Assembly (NCBI RefSeq): GCF_900106795.1
Contig: NZ_FNNS01000002.1
Span: 62,001-126,000 of the forward strand
Source of the DNA: Aequorivita viscosa
GTDB lineage: Bacteria; Bacteroidota; Bacteroidia; Flavobacteriales; Flavobacteriaceae
DNA length: 64,000 nucleotides
Direction of reading: 5' to 3'
Part shown: one piece after another, positions 53,032 to 61,168 of the stretch
How positions within the stretch are numbered: the first letter of the stretch is position 1
Layout of the letters: each line of letters begins with the position of its first letter
Position numbers and translations under genes: made by a program
Notes under the pieces: generated by a model
Told to the model about the DNA's origin: nothing
Database searches by the model: none
What the model saw: only the letters and a program-made list of their open reading frames with translations

Positions 53032-54570
53032 TTACTTTTTTACGCGTTCCAATCTATAAAAGTCTTTTCTTCTGTCTTTCAAATTATGAACTGCCCCAAA
53101 AGTGTGCAATTCACGAAGTAAATCGAGATCTACGTCTGCCACCAAAATCATTTCTGTGTTTGGAGTAGCTTCGGCTTTAATTCCGTTGCTTGGAAAAGAA
53201 AAATCACAAGGCGTAAATACAGCCGATTGAGCGTATTGTATATCCATATTATGAACTTTAGGAAGGTTTCCTACACTTCCAGCAATCGCTACATAACATT
53301 CGTTTTCAACAGCTCTAGCCTGGGCACAAAGACGAACTCGCGAATATCCGTTCTGAGTATCTGTAAGGAAAGGGACAAAAAGAATGTCCATACCTTCATC
53401 TGCAAGTAAACGGGAAAGTTCTGGAAATTCAACATCATAACAGATTAATACACCAATTTTACCACAATCTGTATTAAAGGTTTTTAGCACGCTACCGGTT
53501 TGCATTCCCCATACGCGCTCCTCATCTGGGGTAACGTGAATTTTTTCAAAGCGTTCTACACTTCCATCACGACGGCATAAGTAACCAACGTTATAAAGTT
53601 TCCCTCGGACTATTTCGGGCATACTTCCAGTAATTATATTAATGTTATAAGAAATGGAAAGTTGAGACATACGCTCTTTAATTTCTTTGGTGTGCTGTGC
53701 CAATTCTCGAATGGCATCCGGTTCGCTCATATGGTTATATTCAGCCATAAGAGGCGCATTAAAGAATTCAGGAAACATTGCAAAATCACAACGATAACCA
53801 GCAACGCTATCTATAAAGTATTCTGCCTGGTGCATCAATTCTTCCATTCCAGAATAACTTCGCATTTGCCACTGAATTAATCCGAGTCTAACCACACTTT
53901 TTATAGCAGTAGGTTTCGGTTTCTTTTCAGGTTTGGAGTAATAAATATTATCCCACTCCATCAATACGGCAAACTCTCCCGAAGCTTTATCACCTTCTAA
54001 ATACCCTTTTAACACCCGCACTGGGTGAAAATCGTTTGATACTTGAAAGTTAAGGACTGGGTCGTCAATTTGCTTCCGCTTAACTTTTTCGATGTATTGT
54101 TTTGGAGAAAGTTTATCGGCGTATAAATGGTAGTTTGGCATTCTACCACCAAAAACAATACTTTTCAAATTTAAGTTTTCACAGAGTTCTTTTCTGTAAT
54201 CATATAACCTTCTTCCCAGACGAAGACCACGAAAATCTGGACGGATAAAAACGTCTATTCCGTATAGCACATCGCCTTCTGGATCGTGAATTTCGAACGT
54301 CGGATCGTCGGTAACATCTTTATATGTATGCTTTTCGCCTAATTCGTCAAAATCGACGATAATTGAAAGTGCACAACCAGCGATTTCACCATCGGCCATA
54401 ATTAACACCTGCCCTTCCGGAAAAACGTCGATAAGGTTACCTATTTCGTTGATTTTCCAATAGCTATTTGGCATCCCACCATAGGATTGAATAGTCGCCT
54501 TTTTTAAAGCTTCATAATCTTTTAAAGTTAAAAACTTTAGCTCAATATTCTCAATCTTTTTTGGATCCAT
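53032..54570 (-). CDS. GNAT acetyltransferase-nitrilase fusion
   Basis: A 512-residue two-domain protein. Residues about 10-195 are a GNAT fold (DVFIRPDFRGLRLGRRLYDYR near 107 is the acetyl-CoA pyrophosphate loop). Residues about 225-500 are a carbon-nitrogen hydrolase with the Glu-Lys-Cys triad: MFPEFFNAPL, FEKIHVTPDE and GVLICYDVEFPELSR. The fusion is common in bacteria; it may acetylate an amine and hydrolyse an amide of related compounds, but the substrate is not known. It is followed across a short gap by nothing on its strand and is upstream-adjacent to the RES toxin gene. Confidence 0.92.
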   Translation of the reverse strand: MDPKKIENIELKFLTLKDYEALKKATIQSYGGMPNSYWKINEIGNLIDVFPEGQVLIMADGEIAGCALSIIVDFDELGEKHTYKDVTDDPTFEIHDPEGDVLYGIDVFIRPDFRGLRLGRRLYDYRKELCENLNLKSIVFGGRMPNYHLYADKLSPKQYIEKVKRKQIDDPVLNFQVSNDFHPVRVLKGYLEGDKASGEFAVLMEWDNIYYSKPEKKPKPTAIKSVVRLGLIQWQMRSYSGMEELMHQAEYFIDSVAGYRCDFAMFPEFFNAPLMAEYNHMSEPDAIRELAQHTKEIKERMSQLSISYNINIITGSMPEIVRGKLYNVGYLCRRDGSVERFEKIHVTPDEERVWGMQTGSVLKTFNTDCGKIGVLICYDVEFPELSRLLADEGMDILFVPFLTDTQNGYSRVRLCAQARAVENECYVAIAGSVGNLPKVHNMDIQYAQSAVFTPCDFSFPSNGIKAEATPNTEMILVADVDLDLLRELHTFGAVHNLKDRRKDFYRLERVKK

Positions 54571-54584
54571 ATAGTTGGGGGGTT

Positions 54585-55043
54585 CTAATTAAATATCCTT
54601 TCATCAAAAGGAAAGTTGGTAACATCAATAATTTTAATTTTTTTAAAATCTGGGTGGTTTGGATTCAGCAAATAATTGTAATCGCCTTTTACCACTGCAG
54701 ACGGTAGTTTAAGAACGCAATGTTGTTTTGAATAAATAAATCTATCGCCTAGAAGTTGGGTATGGGACCTTGGTGGGTTTGAATTCCAGTTAGCACTTAA
54801 GCTCCCTGGTTTTAGCACTTCTATTTTAATCGACTCAGGAACTTCAATTTCAATCATCATATAATCATCAGGCAATGAAGCTAAGCTTAAATGCACCACT
54901 ACTTCAGCCATTGCCAGCGCTCGACTTTCAGCGGTGTACAGCATTTCGACACCTTTGGAATTCCAACGGTTGCCAAACAGAGCTGCTCCCTTCCCACGTA
55001 AGTCTTCAGCATATTTTTTTCTCGATAGCCTGAAAACCTTCAT
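54585..55043 (-). CDS. RES-domain NAD+-degrading toxin
   Basis: A 152-residue RES protein. GAALFGNRWNSKGVEMLYTAESRALAMAEVVVHL near residues 19-52 (split here after NSKGV) carries the conserved Arg, Glu and Ser of the domain. RES toxins break down NAD+ when free of antitoxin. It overlaps the Xre antitoxin gene as TAATG, the standard antitoxin-first order for this pair. It shows no truncation. Confidence 0.92.
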   Translation of the reverse strand: MKVFRLSRKKYAEDLRGKGAALFGNRWNSKGVEMLYTAESRALAMAEVVVHLSLASLPDDYMMIEIEVPESIKIEVLKPGSLSANWNSNPPRSHTQLLGDRFIYSKQHCVLKLPSAVVKGDYNYLLNPNHPDFKKIKIIDVTNFPFDERIFN

Positions 55044-55531
55044 TACGCAAATATTCCATGCTCAATTCTATTAAGCTCTGCCATAACCATTTCTTTGCCA
55101 TACGAATCTTTAAGAAGTTCGCCAGGTTTATAACCATTTAGTGCAAAAGTTGGAGTATTTAACCAATCGTAAAACTTTTCGGAAGAACCAAAAACTTCAA
55201 TTCCAAAAGTTGTAACCTCGGCAAGCTCAAAAATTTTTTCGGTATGAATAGGTTTAAAAGAAAAGTTTTTGTCGTCTCGATATCGTTGCAGTGATTTAGT
55301 AGAAAGATCTAAATATTCTGCCCAATCTGCATCGGTAAATGGTGTGAAAGATTTTATTTGTTTAAAGATTTTGTACGGAAGCCCTCGCCGTATTGCTTGA
55401 ACAATGAGCATCTTATCAAGAAAAAAATCTGCAAAAGAAATGTTTCTTGATAAGTTGCCAATGTTTTTTACGTAAACGCTTAAAGGTTCGTTTACTTCAT
55501 TTATTGCGATATTTTGTTCATCGTAACTCAT
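55043..55531 (-). CDS. Xre/MbcA/ParS-type antitoxin
   Basis: 162 residues from the ATG giving MSYDEQNIAI; an upstream ATG at 55579 would place the promoter inside the gene and is rejected. An N-terminal helix region (LPYKIFKQIKSFTPFTDADWAEYLDLSTKSLQRYRDD, quoted in part) is followed by the DUF2384 end with FDWLNTPTFALNG-like FYDWLNTPTFALNGYKPGEL near residue 130. It neutralises the RES toxin and should repress its own promoter, where a repeated ATTTGTCTT is seen. It overlaps the toxin start. Confidence 0.9.
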   Translation of the reverse strand: MSYDEQNIAINEVNEPLSVYVKNIGNLSRNISFADFFLDKMLIVQAIRRGLPYKIFKQIKSFTPFTDADWAEYLDLSTKSLQRYRDDKNFSFKPIHTEKIFELAEVTTFGIEVFGSSEKFYDWLNTPTFALNGYKPGELLKDSYGKEMVMAELNRIEHGIFA

Positions 55532-55540
55532 AACAAGTAT

Positions 55541-55581
55541 ATTTGTCTTCAAATTTACGACATTTGTCTTGAGCAGCAAAA
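55541..55581 (-). promoter_or_regulatory. Promoter and paired repeats of the RES-Xre operon
   Basis: On the minus strand TTTTG, 19 bases, then TAAATTTG matches the Bacteroidota promoter (plus strand 55577-55581 and 55550-55557). ATTTGTCTT occurs on the plus strand at 55541-55549 and 55562-55570, 21 bases apart (two helical turns), flanking the -7 element, as an antitoxin operator would. Confidence 0.7.
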
Positions 55582-55598
55582 CAATTTAACACAATTTA

Positions 55599-56576
55599 CT
55601 ACATATCAAGCACGTAGGCAAAAACTAAGGGTGCTACTATAGTCGCATCACTCTCAATTATAAATTTTGGAGTGTCTATATCCAATTTTCCCCAAGTAAT
55701 TTTTTCATTTGGAACTGCTCCTGAATAACTTCCAAAACTGGTGGTTGAATCACTGATTTGGCAGAAATAGCTCCAAAAAGGAGTCTCTGGACGCTCCATA
55801 TCCTGATAAAGCATTGGCACTACACAAATTGGAAAATCTCCAGAAATTCCACCTCCAATTTGGAAAAATCCTATTCCGTTTTTAGAGTTTTCAGTATACC
55901 AATCTGCAAGGAAAGTCATGTATTCAATTCCACTTTTCATTGTAGAAGCTTTCAACTCTCCCTTCAAAACATAGCTAGCAAAGATGTTTCCCATTGTGCT
56001 ATCTTCCCAACCTGGGCAAATTATAGGTAGGTTTTTTTCGGCAGCAGCATACATCCAGGAATCCTTTAAATCTATTTCGTAATGCTCTTCCATTACCCCA
56101 CTTAGAAGTAATTTGTACATATACTCGTGTGGCAGATAACGCTTGCCTTCTGCTTCTGCATCTTTCCAGATTTTCACAATGTGCTTTTGAATTCTTCGGA
56201 AAGCTTCTTCCTCAGGAATACACGTATCTGTAACTCGATTTAATCCTTTTTCAAGCAAATCCCATTCGTCTTGCGGCGTTAAATCGCGATAATTTGGAAT
56301 GCGCTTATAATGGCTATGCGCCACAAGATTCATAATGTCTTCTTCAAGGTTAGCTCCCGTACAAGATATTATTTGAACTTTGTCTTGGCGAATCATTTCA
56401 GCAAAAATTTTGCCTAATTCAGCAGTACTCATAGCGCCTCCAAGGGATACTAGCATTTTTGAGCCCTTAGCAAGTTGTGCTTCATAGCCCTTTGCAGCAT
56501 CCACGAGAGCGGCAGCGTTAAAGTGTAAATAATATTTTTCAATAAATTGGGAAATAGCCCCTTTGTTAGTACTCAT
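55599..56576 (-). CDS. Deoxyhypusine synthase family protein
   Basis: A 325-residue NAD-dependent enzyme fold. KMLVSLGGAMSTAELGKIFAEMI near residue 39 (quoted in part), CTGANLEEDIMN near 73, CPGWEDSTMGNIFASYVL near 193 and GAVPNEKITWGKLDIDTP near 293, with the catalytic lysine in the TWGK segment, match the DHS family. In eukaryotes it moves aminobutyl from spermidine to eIF5A, which bacteria lack, so here it probably makes a polyamine such as homospermidine from putrescine-type substrates. It overlaps the agmatinase gene by 11 bases and is third in the polyamine operon. Confidence 0.9.
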   Translation of the reverse strand: MSTNKGAISQFIEKYYLHFNAAALVDAAKGYEAQLAKGSKMLVSLGGAMSTAELGKIFAEMIRQDKVQIISCTGANLEEDIMNLVAHSHYKRIPNYRDLTPQDEWDLLEKGLNRVTDTCIPEEEAFRRIQKHIVKIWKDAEAEGKRYLPHEYMYKLLLSGVMEEHYEIDLKDSWMYAAAEKNLPIICPGWEDSTMGNIFASYVLKGELKASTMKSGIEYMTFLADWYTENSKNGIGFFQIGGGISGDFPICVVPMLYQDMERPETPFWSYFCQISDSTTSFGSYSGAVPNEKITWGKLDIDTPKFIIESDATIVAPLVFAYVLDM

Positions 56577-57519
56577 CTTCGTCTGTATTAAATTTAGAAT
56601 TACCTTTTTTACCCGATTCTGTCGGAATGGAGATATTATAATTGTTTTCGTAGTCGTCGCCCTCTTCTACTCCTTCAAATTTATACGACAACATCTTATA
56701 ATAAAGTTTAGCCGCTACAAAGTCTGAAGATTTCTCGTCTTCTTTCGGACAAAGTTCTACAATGTCGAACCCTACAACATTTCGTTCTTCAAAAACTTGT
56801 TTTAAGAAATCTAGTGTTTCATACCAAAATAACCCACCTGGTTCAGGAGTTCCAGTAGAAGGTAAAATTGAAGGGTCAAAAGCGTCAAGATCGAAGGTGA
56901 TAAAAACATTTTCGCCTAAAGCTTCAATAACTTTATCAATCCAATATTCATCTTTTACCATATCATGAGCGAAAAAAACTTTCTCCTCGTCCATAACTCT
57001 AGTTTCAGCAACATCCATACTACGAATACCAACTTGAATCAAGTTTGTAGTCTGGCTCGCTTCGTACACAGCACAAGCGTGATTGCATTTAGTTCCTTCG
57101 TATTCTTTACGTAAATCGGCGTGCGCATCAATATGAAGCACTGTAAGATCGTCGAAGCATTCATTAAACGCTCGAATAGATCCAATAGATATACTATGCT
57201 CGCCTCCAAATAAAGTAACAAATTTGTTGCGTTTAATATAGTCCTTCGTTGTTTTGTGCACTGCGTCTACCATTGCTTCTGGCGAAGAATTTTCGGTAAT
57301 GGCATCGGCCAAATAAACGCCCTGTTTGTAAACCTCTGATTGGGTTTCAATGTCGTAAAGCTCCATATTTTCTGAAGCATCCAAAAAGGCCTCGGGACCT
57401 TTGTCTGCACCTTTTTGCCAAGTGCTTGTTCCGTCATAAGGAACTGGGATCAATACAATTTTTGATGTTTCAAGTGCCGCATACTGTTGCGGGATACCTG
57501 CGTACGTTTTAGTGCTCAT
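56566..57519 (-). CDS. speB: Agmatinase/ureohydrolase
   Basis: A 317-residue binuclear manganese ureohydrolase that turns agmatine into putrescine and urea. Metal ligands: FGGEHSISIGSIRAF near residue 101 (His), VLHIDAHADLRKEYEG near 128 (Asp, His, Asp) and VFITFDLDAFDPSILPSTGTPEPGG near 210 (Asp, Asp). An added acidic tail (EEGDDYENN...) follows the core. It overlaps the arginine decarboxylase by 11 bases and the DHS-like gene by 11 bases, so the pathway arginine to agmatine to putrescine is encoded in order. Confidence 0.93.
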   Translation of the reverse strand: MSTKTYAGIPQQYAALETSKIVLIPVPYDGTSTWQKGADKGPEAFLDASENMELYDIETQSEVYKQGVYLADAITENSSPEAMVDAVHKTTKDYIKRNKFVTLFGGEHSISIGSIRAFNECFDDLTVLHIDAHADLRKEYEGTKCNHACAVYEASQTTNLIQVGIRSMDVAETRVMDEEKVFFAHDMVKDEYWIDKVIEALGENVFITFDLDAFDPSILPSTGTPEPGGLFWYETLDFLKQVFEERNVVGFDIVELCPKEDEKSSDFVAAKLYYKMLSYKFEGVEEGDDYENNYNISIPTESGKKGNSKFNTDEDEY

Positions 57520-58906
57520 AACCTAAAATGTTTAGCAATTGCTCGCTTGTTTGTTGTTCTGAAAAAAGTTTAGTTGTAATATTATTGTTTTCGTCTCTAT
57601 CAATTAAAATGTGTTTTGGTTGCGGAATCAAACAGTGTTGAAGCCCACCAAAACCACCGATAGTTTCCTGATATGCACCTGTATTAAAGAAGCCGATATA
57701 GAGCGGTTTTTCTTTTCTGAATTTTGGCAAATAAATAGCTGCCATATTCTGCTCACTGTTATAATAGTCATCACTATCGCACGTCAGCCCTCCTAGCAGC
57801 ACACGCTCATATTCGTCGTTCCAACGATTTAAAGGTAGCATAATAAACTTCTTACTAATTGCCCAAGTATCAGGCAAGGTTGTAATAAACGAAGAGTTTA
57901 TCATATTCCACTTCTCACGATCGTTTTGCTGCTTTTGGTACAGAATTTCATAAATAGCACCTCCACTTTCGCCCACGGTAAAGCTTCCAAATTCGGTAAA
58001 AATATTTGGAACTGGCACCTCGGCTTCAGCACAAGTAATACTTATTTGATTGATAATTTCATCAACCATATATTGATAGTCGTACTCAAAATGCAGTGAA
58101 TTTTTAATCGGGAAACCGCCGCCAATATTCAAGCTATCTAAAGACGGACACATTTTTTTAAGGCGTACATACACTTTTAAACATTTTACCAACTCGTTCC
58201 AGTAGTAGGCAGTATCACGAATACCTGTATTAATAAAGAAGTGAAGCATTTTTAGATCCACTTTATCATTGTTTTTAATTTGGTTTTCGTAAAATGGAAT
58301 AATGTTTTTATATCCTATTCCTAAACGGGAAGTGTAAAATTCGAATTTTGGTTCTTCTTCTGAAGCTATTCGAATTCCAACCTGAAAATGATCGTTTATG
58401 CTATCTGAAAGCAAATCTATTTCTTCGTAATTGTCTATAATTGGAATACAATTTTCGTGACCATCATTTATAAGGCGCGCAATATTTTCAATATATCTTT
58501 CACGTTTAAAACCATTGCAAATAACAAAAGTTTTATCCGTTAGCTTTCCTGTTTTTTTAAGGCTTTCAACAATATTAATATCGAAAGCGGAAGACGTTTC
58601 AATATGAATATCATTCTTTAATGCTTCGTCTAAAACGTGCTTAAAGTGTGAGCTTTTAGTACAGTAGCAATAGTTATAATTACCTTTGTAGTTATGTTTT
58701 TCAATTGCAGAATTAAACCATTTTTTCGCCAGGTTTATATTTTCTGAAATCTTTGGGAGGTAGGTGAATTTTAAGGGAGCGCCATATTCTTCAACAAGTT
58801 TCATGGTATCTACTCCGTGAAATTCAAGCCCATTTTCTCCAATCTGGAATTCTTCTTGTGGAAAATAATACGTTTGGTTTATTAAATCTATGTATTTAGT
58901 ATTCAT
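57509..58906 (-). CDS. Arginine decarboxylase (alanine-racemase-fold type)
   Basis: A 465-residue PLP decarboxylase of fold type III. YCTKSSHFKHVLDEALKNDIHIETSSAFDI near residue 82 (PLP lysine of the family; quoted in part), FINTGIRDTAYYW near 222, LNIGGGFPIKNS near 262, and LGGLTCDSDDYY and FNTGAYQETIGGFGG near the end. It is shorter than E. coli SpeA (about 650) and resembles the lysine/ornithine/DAP decarboxylase branch, but the agmatinase partner points to arginine. It is first in the operon, upstream of a spacer with a palindrome. Confidence 0.85.
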   Translation of the reverse strand: MNTKYIDLINQTYYFPQEEFQIGENGLEFHGVDTMKLVEEYGAPLKFTYLPKISENINLAKKWFNSAIEKHNYKGNYNYCYCTKSSHFKHVLDEALKNDIHIETSSAFDINIVESLKKTGKLTDKTFVICNGFKRERYIENIARLINDGHENCIPIIDNYEEIDLLSDSINDHFQVGIRIASEEEPKFEFYTSRLGIGYKNIIPFYENQIKNNDKVDLKMLHFFINTGIRDTAYYWNELVKCLKVYVRLKKMCPSLDSLNIGGGFPIKNSLHFEYDYQYMVDEIINQISITCAEAEVPVPNIFTEFGSFTVGESGGAIYEILYQKQQNDREKWNMINSSFITTLPDTWAISKKFIMLPLNRWNDEYERVLLGGLTCDSDDYYNSEQNMAAIYLPKFRKEKPLYIGFFNTGAYQETIGGFGGLQHCLIPQPKHILIDRDENNNITTKLFSEQQTSEQLLNILGYEH

Positions 58907-59214
58907 TCTATAGTTTTCGGTGAAAAGTGTAAATTAAAAATCTATTCTGACAATCCTTCCAGAATGAGAAGGTATAACAAAAAATTAACTTGTAAATTAA
59001 ATATGAATAGGCAAGGCATTAAGAATGAAACTTTTACCAGATACCTGCAGCGTTAACGCTGGAAGAAGAAAAAATGTGTTGTTCATTTAAAATTTTATTC
59101 CTGAAATACATCAGAAACCAACCATTTATAATAACTAATTCTTTATTATTTAAGATACAAATGTGATAAAAAAAAATTAATAATTATCACTATTACAAAA
59201 CTTTTCACTTAAAA
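58907..59214. other. Divergence-free spacer with CAGCGTTAACGCTG palindrome
   Basis: About 300 bases upstream of the polyamine operon. It contains the perfect palindrome CAGCGTTAACGCTG at 59048-59061, 142 bases from the decarboxylase start, a possible regulator site. No ORF or RNA gene is seen. Confidence 0.5.
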
Positions 59215-60153
59215 CTAAGCCATACTAAATAAATTGAGCTCGTTTTCGGTAAGATGACGATAACGGCCTCGAGGAAGGTCCTTTTTAGTGAGTGGCCCTA
59301 GTGTTACGCAATCTACACGTACAACATCATACCCAAGGCTTTCAAAAATCATTCTGATAACACTATTTCCAGTATGCTTCATCTTTAAACCAACTTCACT
59401 TTTTGGCGCTTTGTCCACATAGCTAATATCTTCAACCTGAATCTCTTTATCTTCTATTTTAAAACCTTCGCGAATCTTTTTTAAATGCTCCTGCTTCAAG
59501 TTTTTATCAAGTTCAACATGAAAAAGTCGTGTTATACCTTTTTTCATGAATTTCTGAACAAATTCGTCGTCATTTGTAAATAGTAGTAATCCCGTTGCAT
59601 TTCTTCCCAAACGTCCAAAAGGCTTAATCTTGGCCGTTGTTGCATTGGCAACCAAATCCATTACTGTCATTCCTTTCGAATTACTGTCGGTTGTTGCAAA
59701 CCCTTTAGGCTTGTTTAGAAGCACATAGGTTTTTGGTTCTGGATTAAGACGGCGTCCGTCAAAACGAACATCGTCACCCAGCTGAACTTTATGGCCCATT
59801 TCGTTAATAATTTCGCCATTTACCGTTACCAAGCCTGTAGCGATGAAAGTATCTGCCTCACGACGAGAGCAAACACCACTATTGGCGATGTATTTATTTA
59901 ATCGAATTCCATCTGCCGGATTACTTTTTTTGACTTGAACAACTGGTTTTGGTCGCCTACCGATTTCTTTTCCATCTTTATCAAATTTCAATTTTGGTTT
60001 TGACCTTGTTGTTGGGTCTTGTTGACGCCCAGTTTTTCTTGGAGCGCCTTCATTTTTAAGAGGAGCATTGCCACGAGCCATACTTTTCTTTCTTGCATTC
60101 TTCCCTGGCTTTTTGGAACCTCTTCCGCTATCGTAATTGTCTTGTGTGCTCAT
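59215..60153 (-). CDS. RsuA/RluB-family pseudouridine synthase with changed catalytic position
   Basis: A 312-residue protein. Residues 1-80 are a basic, low-complexity extension. An S4 RNA-binding domain runs about 82-140 (IRLNKYIANSGVCSRREADT), then the synthase fold: LLNKPKGFATT near 145, PFGRLGRNATGLLLFTNDDE near 178, and GRYRHLTENE at the end. The family norm is GRLD at the catalytic aspartate, but codon 183 reads GGA (Gly; plus strand 59605-59607). Going from Asp to GGA needs two base changes, so a simple error is unlikely. It may bind RNA without isomerising uridine, or use another residue. It is monocistronic. Confidence 0.8.
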   Translation of the reverse strand: MSTQDNYDSGRGSKKPGKNARKKSMARGNAPLKNEGAPRKTGRQQDPTTRSKPKLKFDKDGKEIGRRPKPVVQVKKSNPADGIRLNKYIANSGVCSRREADTFIATGLVTVNGEIINEMGHKVQLGDDVRFDGRRLNPEPKTYVLLNKPKGFATTDSNSKGMTVMDLVANATTAKIKPFGRLGRNATGLLLFTNDDEFVQKFMKKGITRLFHVELDKNLKQEHLKKIREGFKIEDKEIQVEDISYVDKAPKSEVGLKMKHTGNSVIRMIFESLGYDVVRVDCVTLGPLTKKDLPRGRYRHLTENELNLFSMA

Positions 60154-60308
60154 TTTTTATTTTTTGCAAAGATAATGAATGTACTCAAGGTATAACGTAT
60201 AGCATTTACCGAAAATCAAAATCATAAGAATACTTTATGATAATTTGTAAACACCAGTATTTAAATGGCTTTAGACGCATATTAACATCAATATTTTTCT
60301 TTTCATCA

Positions 60309-60338
60309 TTGACCTCCATATAAATTTTCATACTTTTG
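60309..60338 (+). promoter_or_regulatory. Promoter of the lipocalin-like lipoprotein
   Basis: TTG (60309-60311), 19 bases, TACTTTTG (60331-60338), an exact fit to the Bacteroidota promoter, 33 bases before the ATG. Confidence 0.7.
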
Positions 60339-60371
60339 GCCACTAACTATTCCTTTAAAAATTAAAACATT

Positions 60372-60908
60372 ATGAAAACTATTAAATTACTATTGGCAAG
60401 CTTTTTTATCATTAGCATGATTTCTTGTTCTAAAAGTGATGACAGTCAACCCGCTGCTAGTATTGTTGGAGACTGGACGATAACCGAAGGCTTAGTAGAG
60501 CCAACATCAATAACCATAGATATGGGAGGAATGCCAATTCCTGTTGAAATTTCTGGAAGCTTTGTCGATATTGATCCACAAAACAGACTTACGTTTAATG
60601 AAAACAAATCATTTACCTCTGTTACTGGTAGCATTTCAGTAGAAGTGAATATTACCGCCTTGGGAATTCCGCAAACTGAAGTATTTGAAGCAGATGAACT
60701 TTTTGGTCAAGGCACTTGGGAGTTAAATGGAAACCAATTGAAGATTCACAACGAAAATGGCACGACAATTACCTATCAAGTTGATAAAATCACGGAAACA
60801 GAATTGGAATTGAGCAGTAATATTAGCGAAATGGAAATGGAAGGCGGAAATGACCCTATGCTAAACCAATTTGACGTTATAGTTAGAGTGAAGCTTAGAA
60901 GGGTATAA
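60372..60908 (+). CDS. Lipocalin-like lipoprotein
   Basis: A 178-residue lipoprotein (LLLASFFIISMISCSKSDD, lipobox cysteine). SIVGDWTITEGLVEPTSITI opens a lipocalin-type beta barrel, and FGQGTWELNGNQLKIHNENGTTITYQVDKI is its typical later strand pair (quoted in part). These small proteins are common in flavobacteria and bind unknown ligands. It has a strong promoter and is monocistronic; the 260 bases after it hold two inverted repeats. Confidence 0.78.
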   Translation: MKTIKLLLASFFIISMISCSKSDDSQPAASIVGDWTITEGLVEPTSITIDMGGMPIPVEISGSFVDIDPQNRLTFNENKSFTSVTGSISVEVNITALGIPQTEVFEADELFGQGTWELNGNQLKIHNENGTTITYQVDKITETELELSSNISEMEMEGGNDPMLNQFDVIVRVKLRRV

Positions 60909-60990
60909 CTCCTTTGTTATTTTTATGTCAGCCCTATTGTGTATTATAAACAGACTTTAACAATACTACATAAAGTTAATGCGTTATTAT

Positions 60991-61038
60991 CAAAATCTTT
61001 ATTTCACCCTTTAAAATTTAGGAAAAATAAAGATTTTG
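60991..61038. repeat. Long perfect inverted repeat
   Basis: CAAAATCTTTATTT and AAATAAAGATTTTG are perfect 14-base arms around 20 bases, about 80 bases past the lipoprotein stop. It could be a terminator remnant or part of a small RNA. Confidence 0.5.
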
Positions 61039-61106
61039 TCGTTCCAAACTCATTTAGAATCATATTACACAGTGGGTTATTTAGGATAATGAAATAACTT
61101 ATTAGT

Positions 61107-61140
61107 TAGGCACAGTTGCTATCAACGCTGTGCCTATTTT
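61107..61140 (+). terminator. Terminator-like hairpin TAGGCACAG/CTGTGCCTA
   Basis: TAGGCACAG and CTGTGCCTA pair perfectly around 12 bases, then TTTT on the plus strand. It lies between convergent genes and may serve the lipoprotein transcript or an RNA from the spacer. Confidence 0.6.
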
Positions 61141-61168
61141 AAGCAATAAAACTAGAAGTTAAACGATT

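Noticed and set aside
55529-55579. A longer antitoxin start
   Set aside because: The added region contains the exact -7 element and paired repeats, so it is promoter, not coding.
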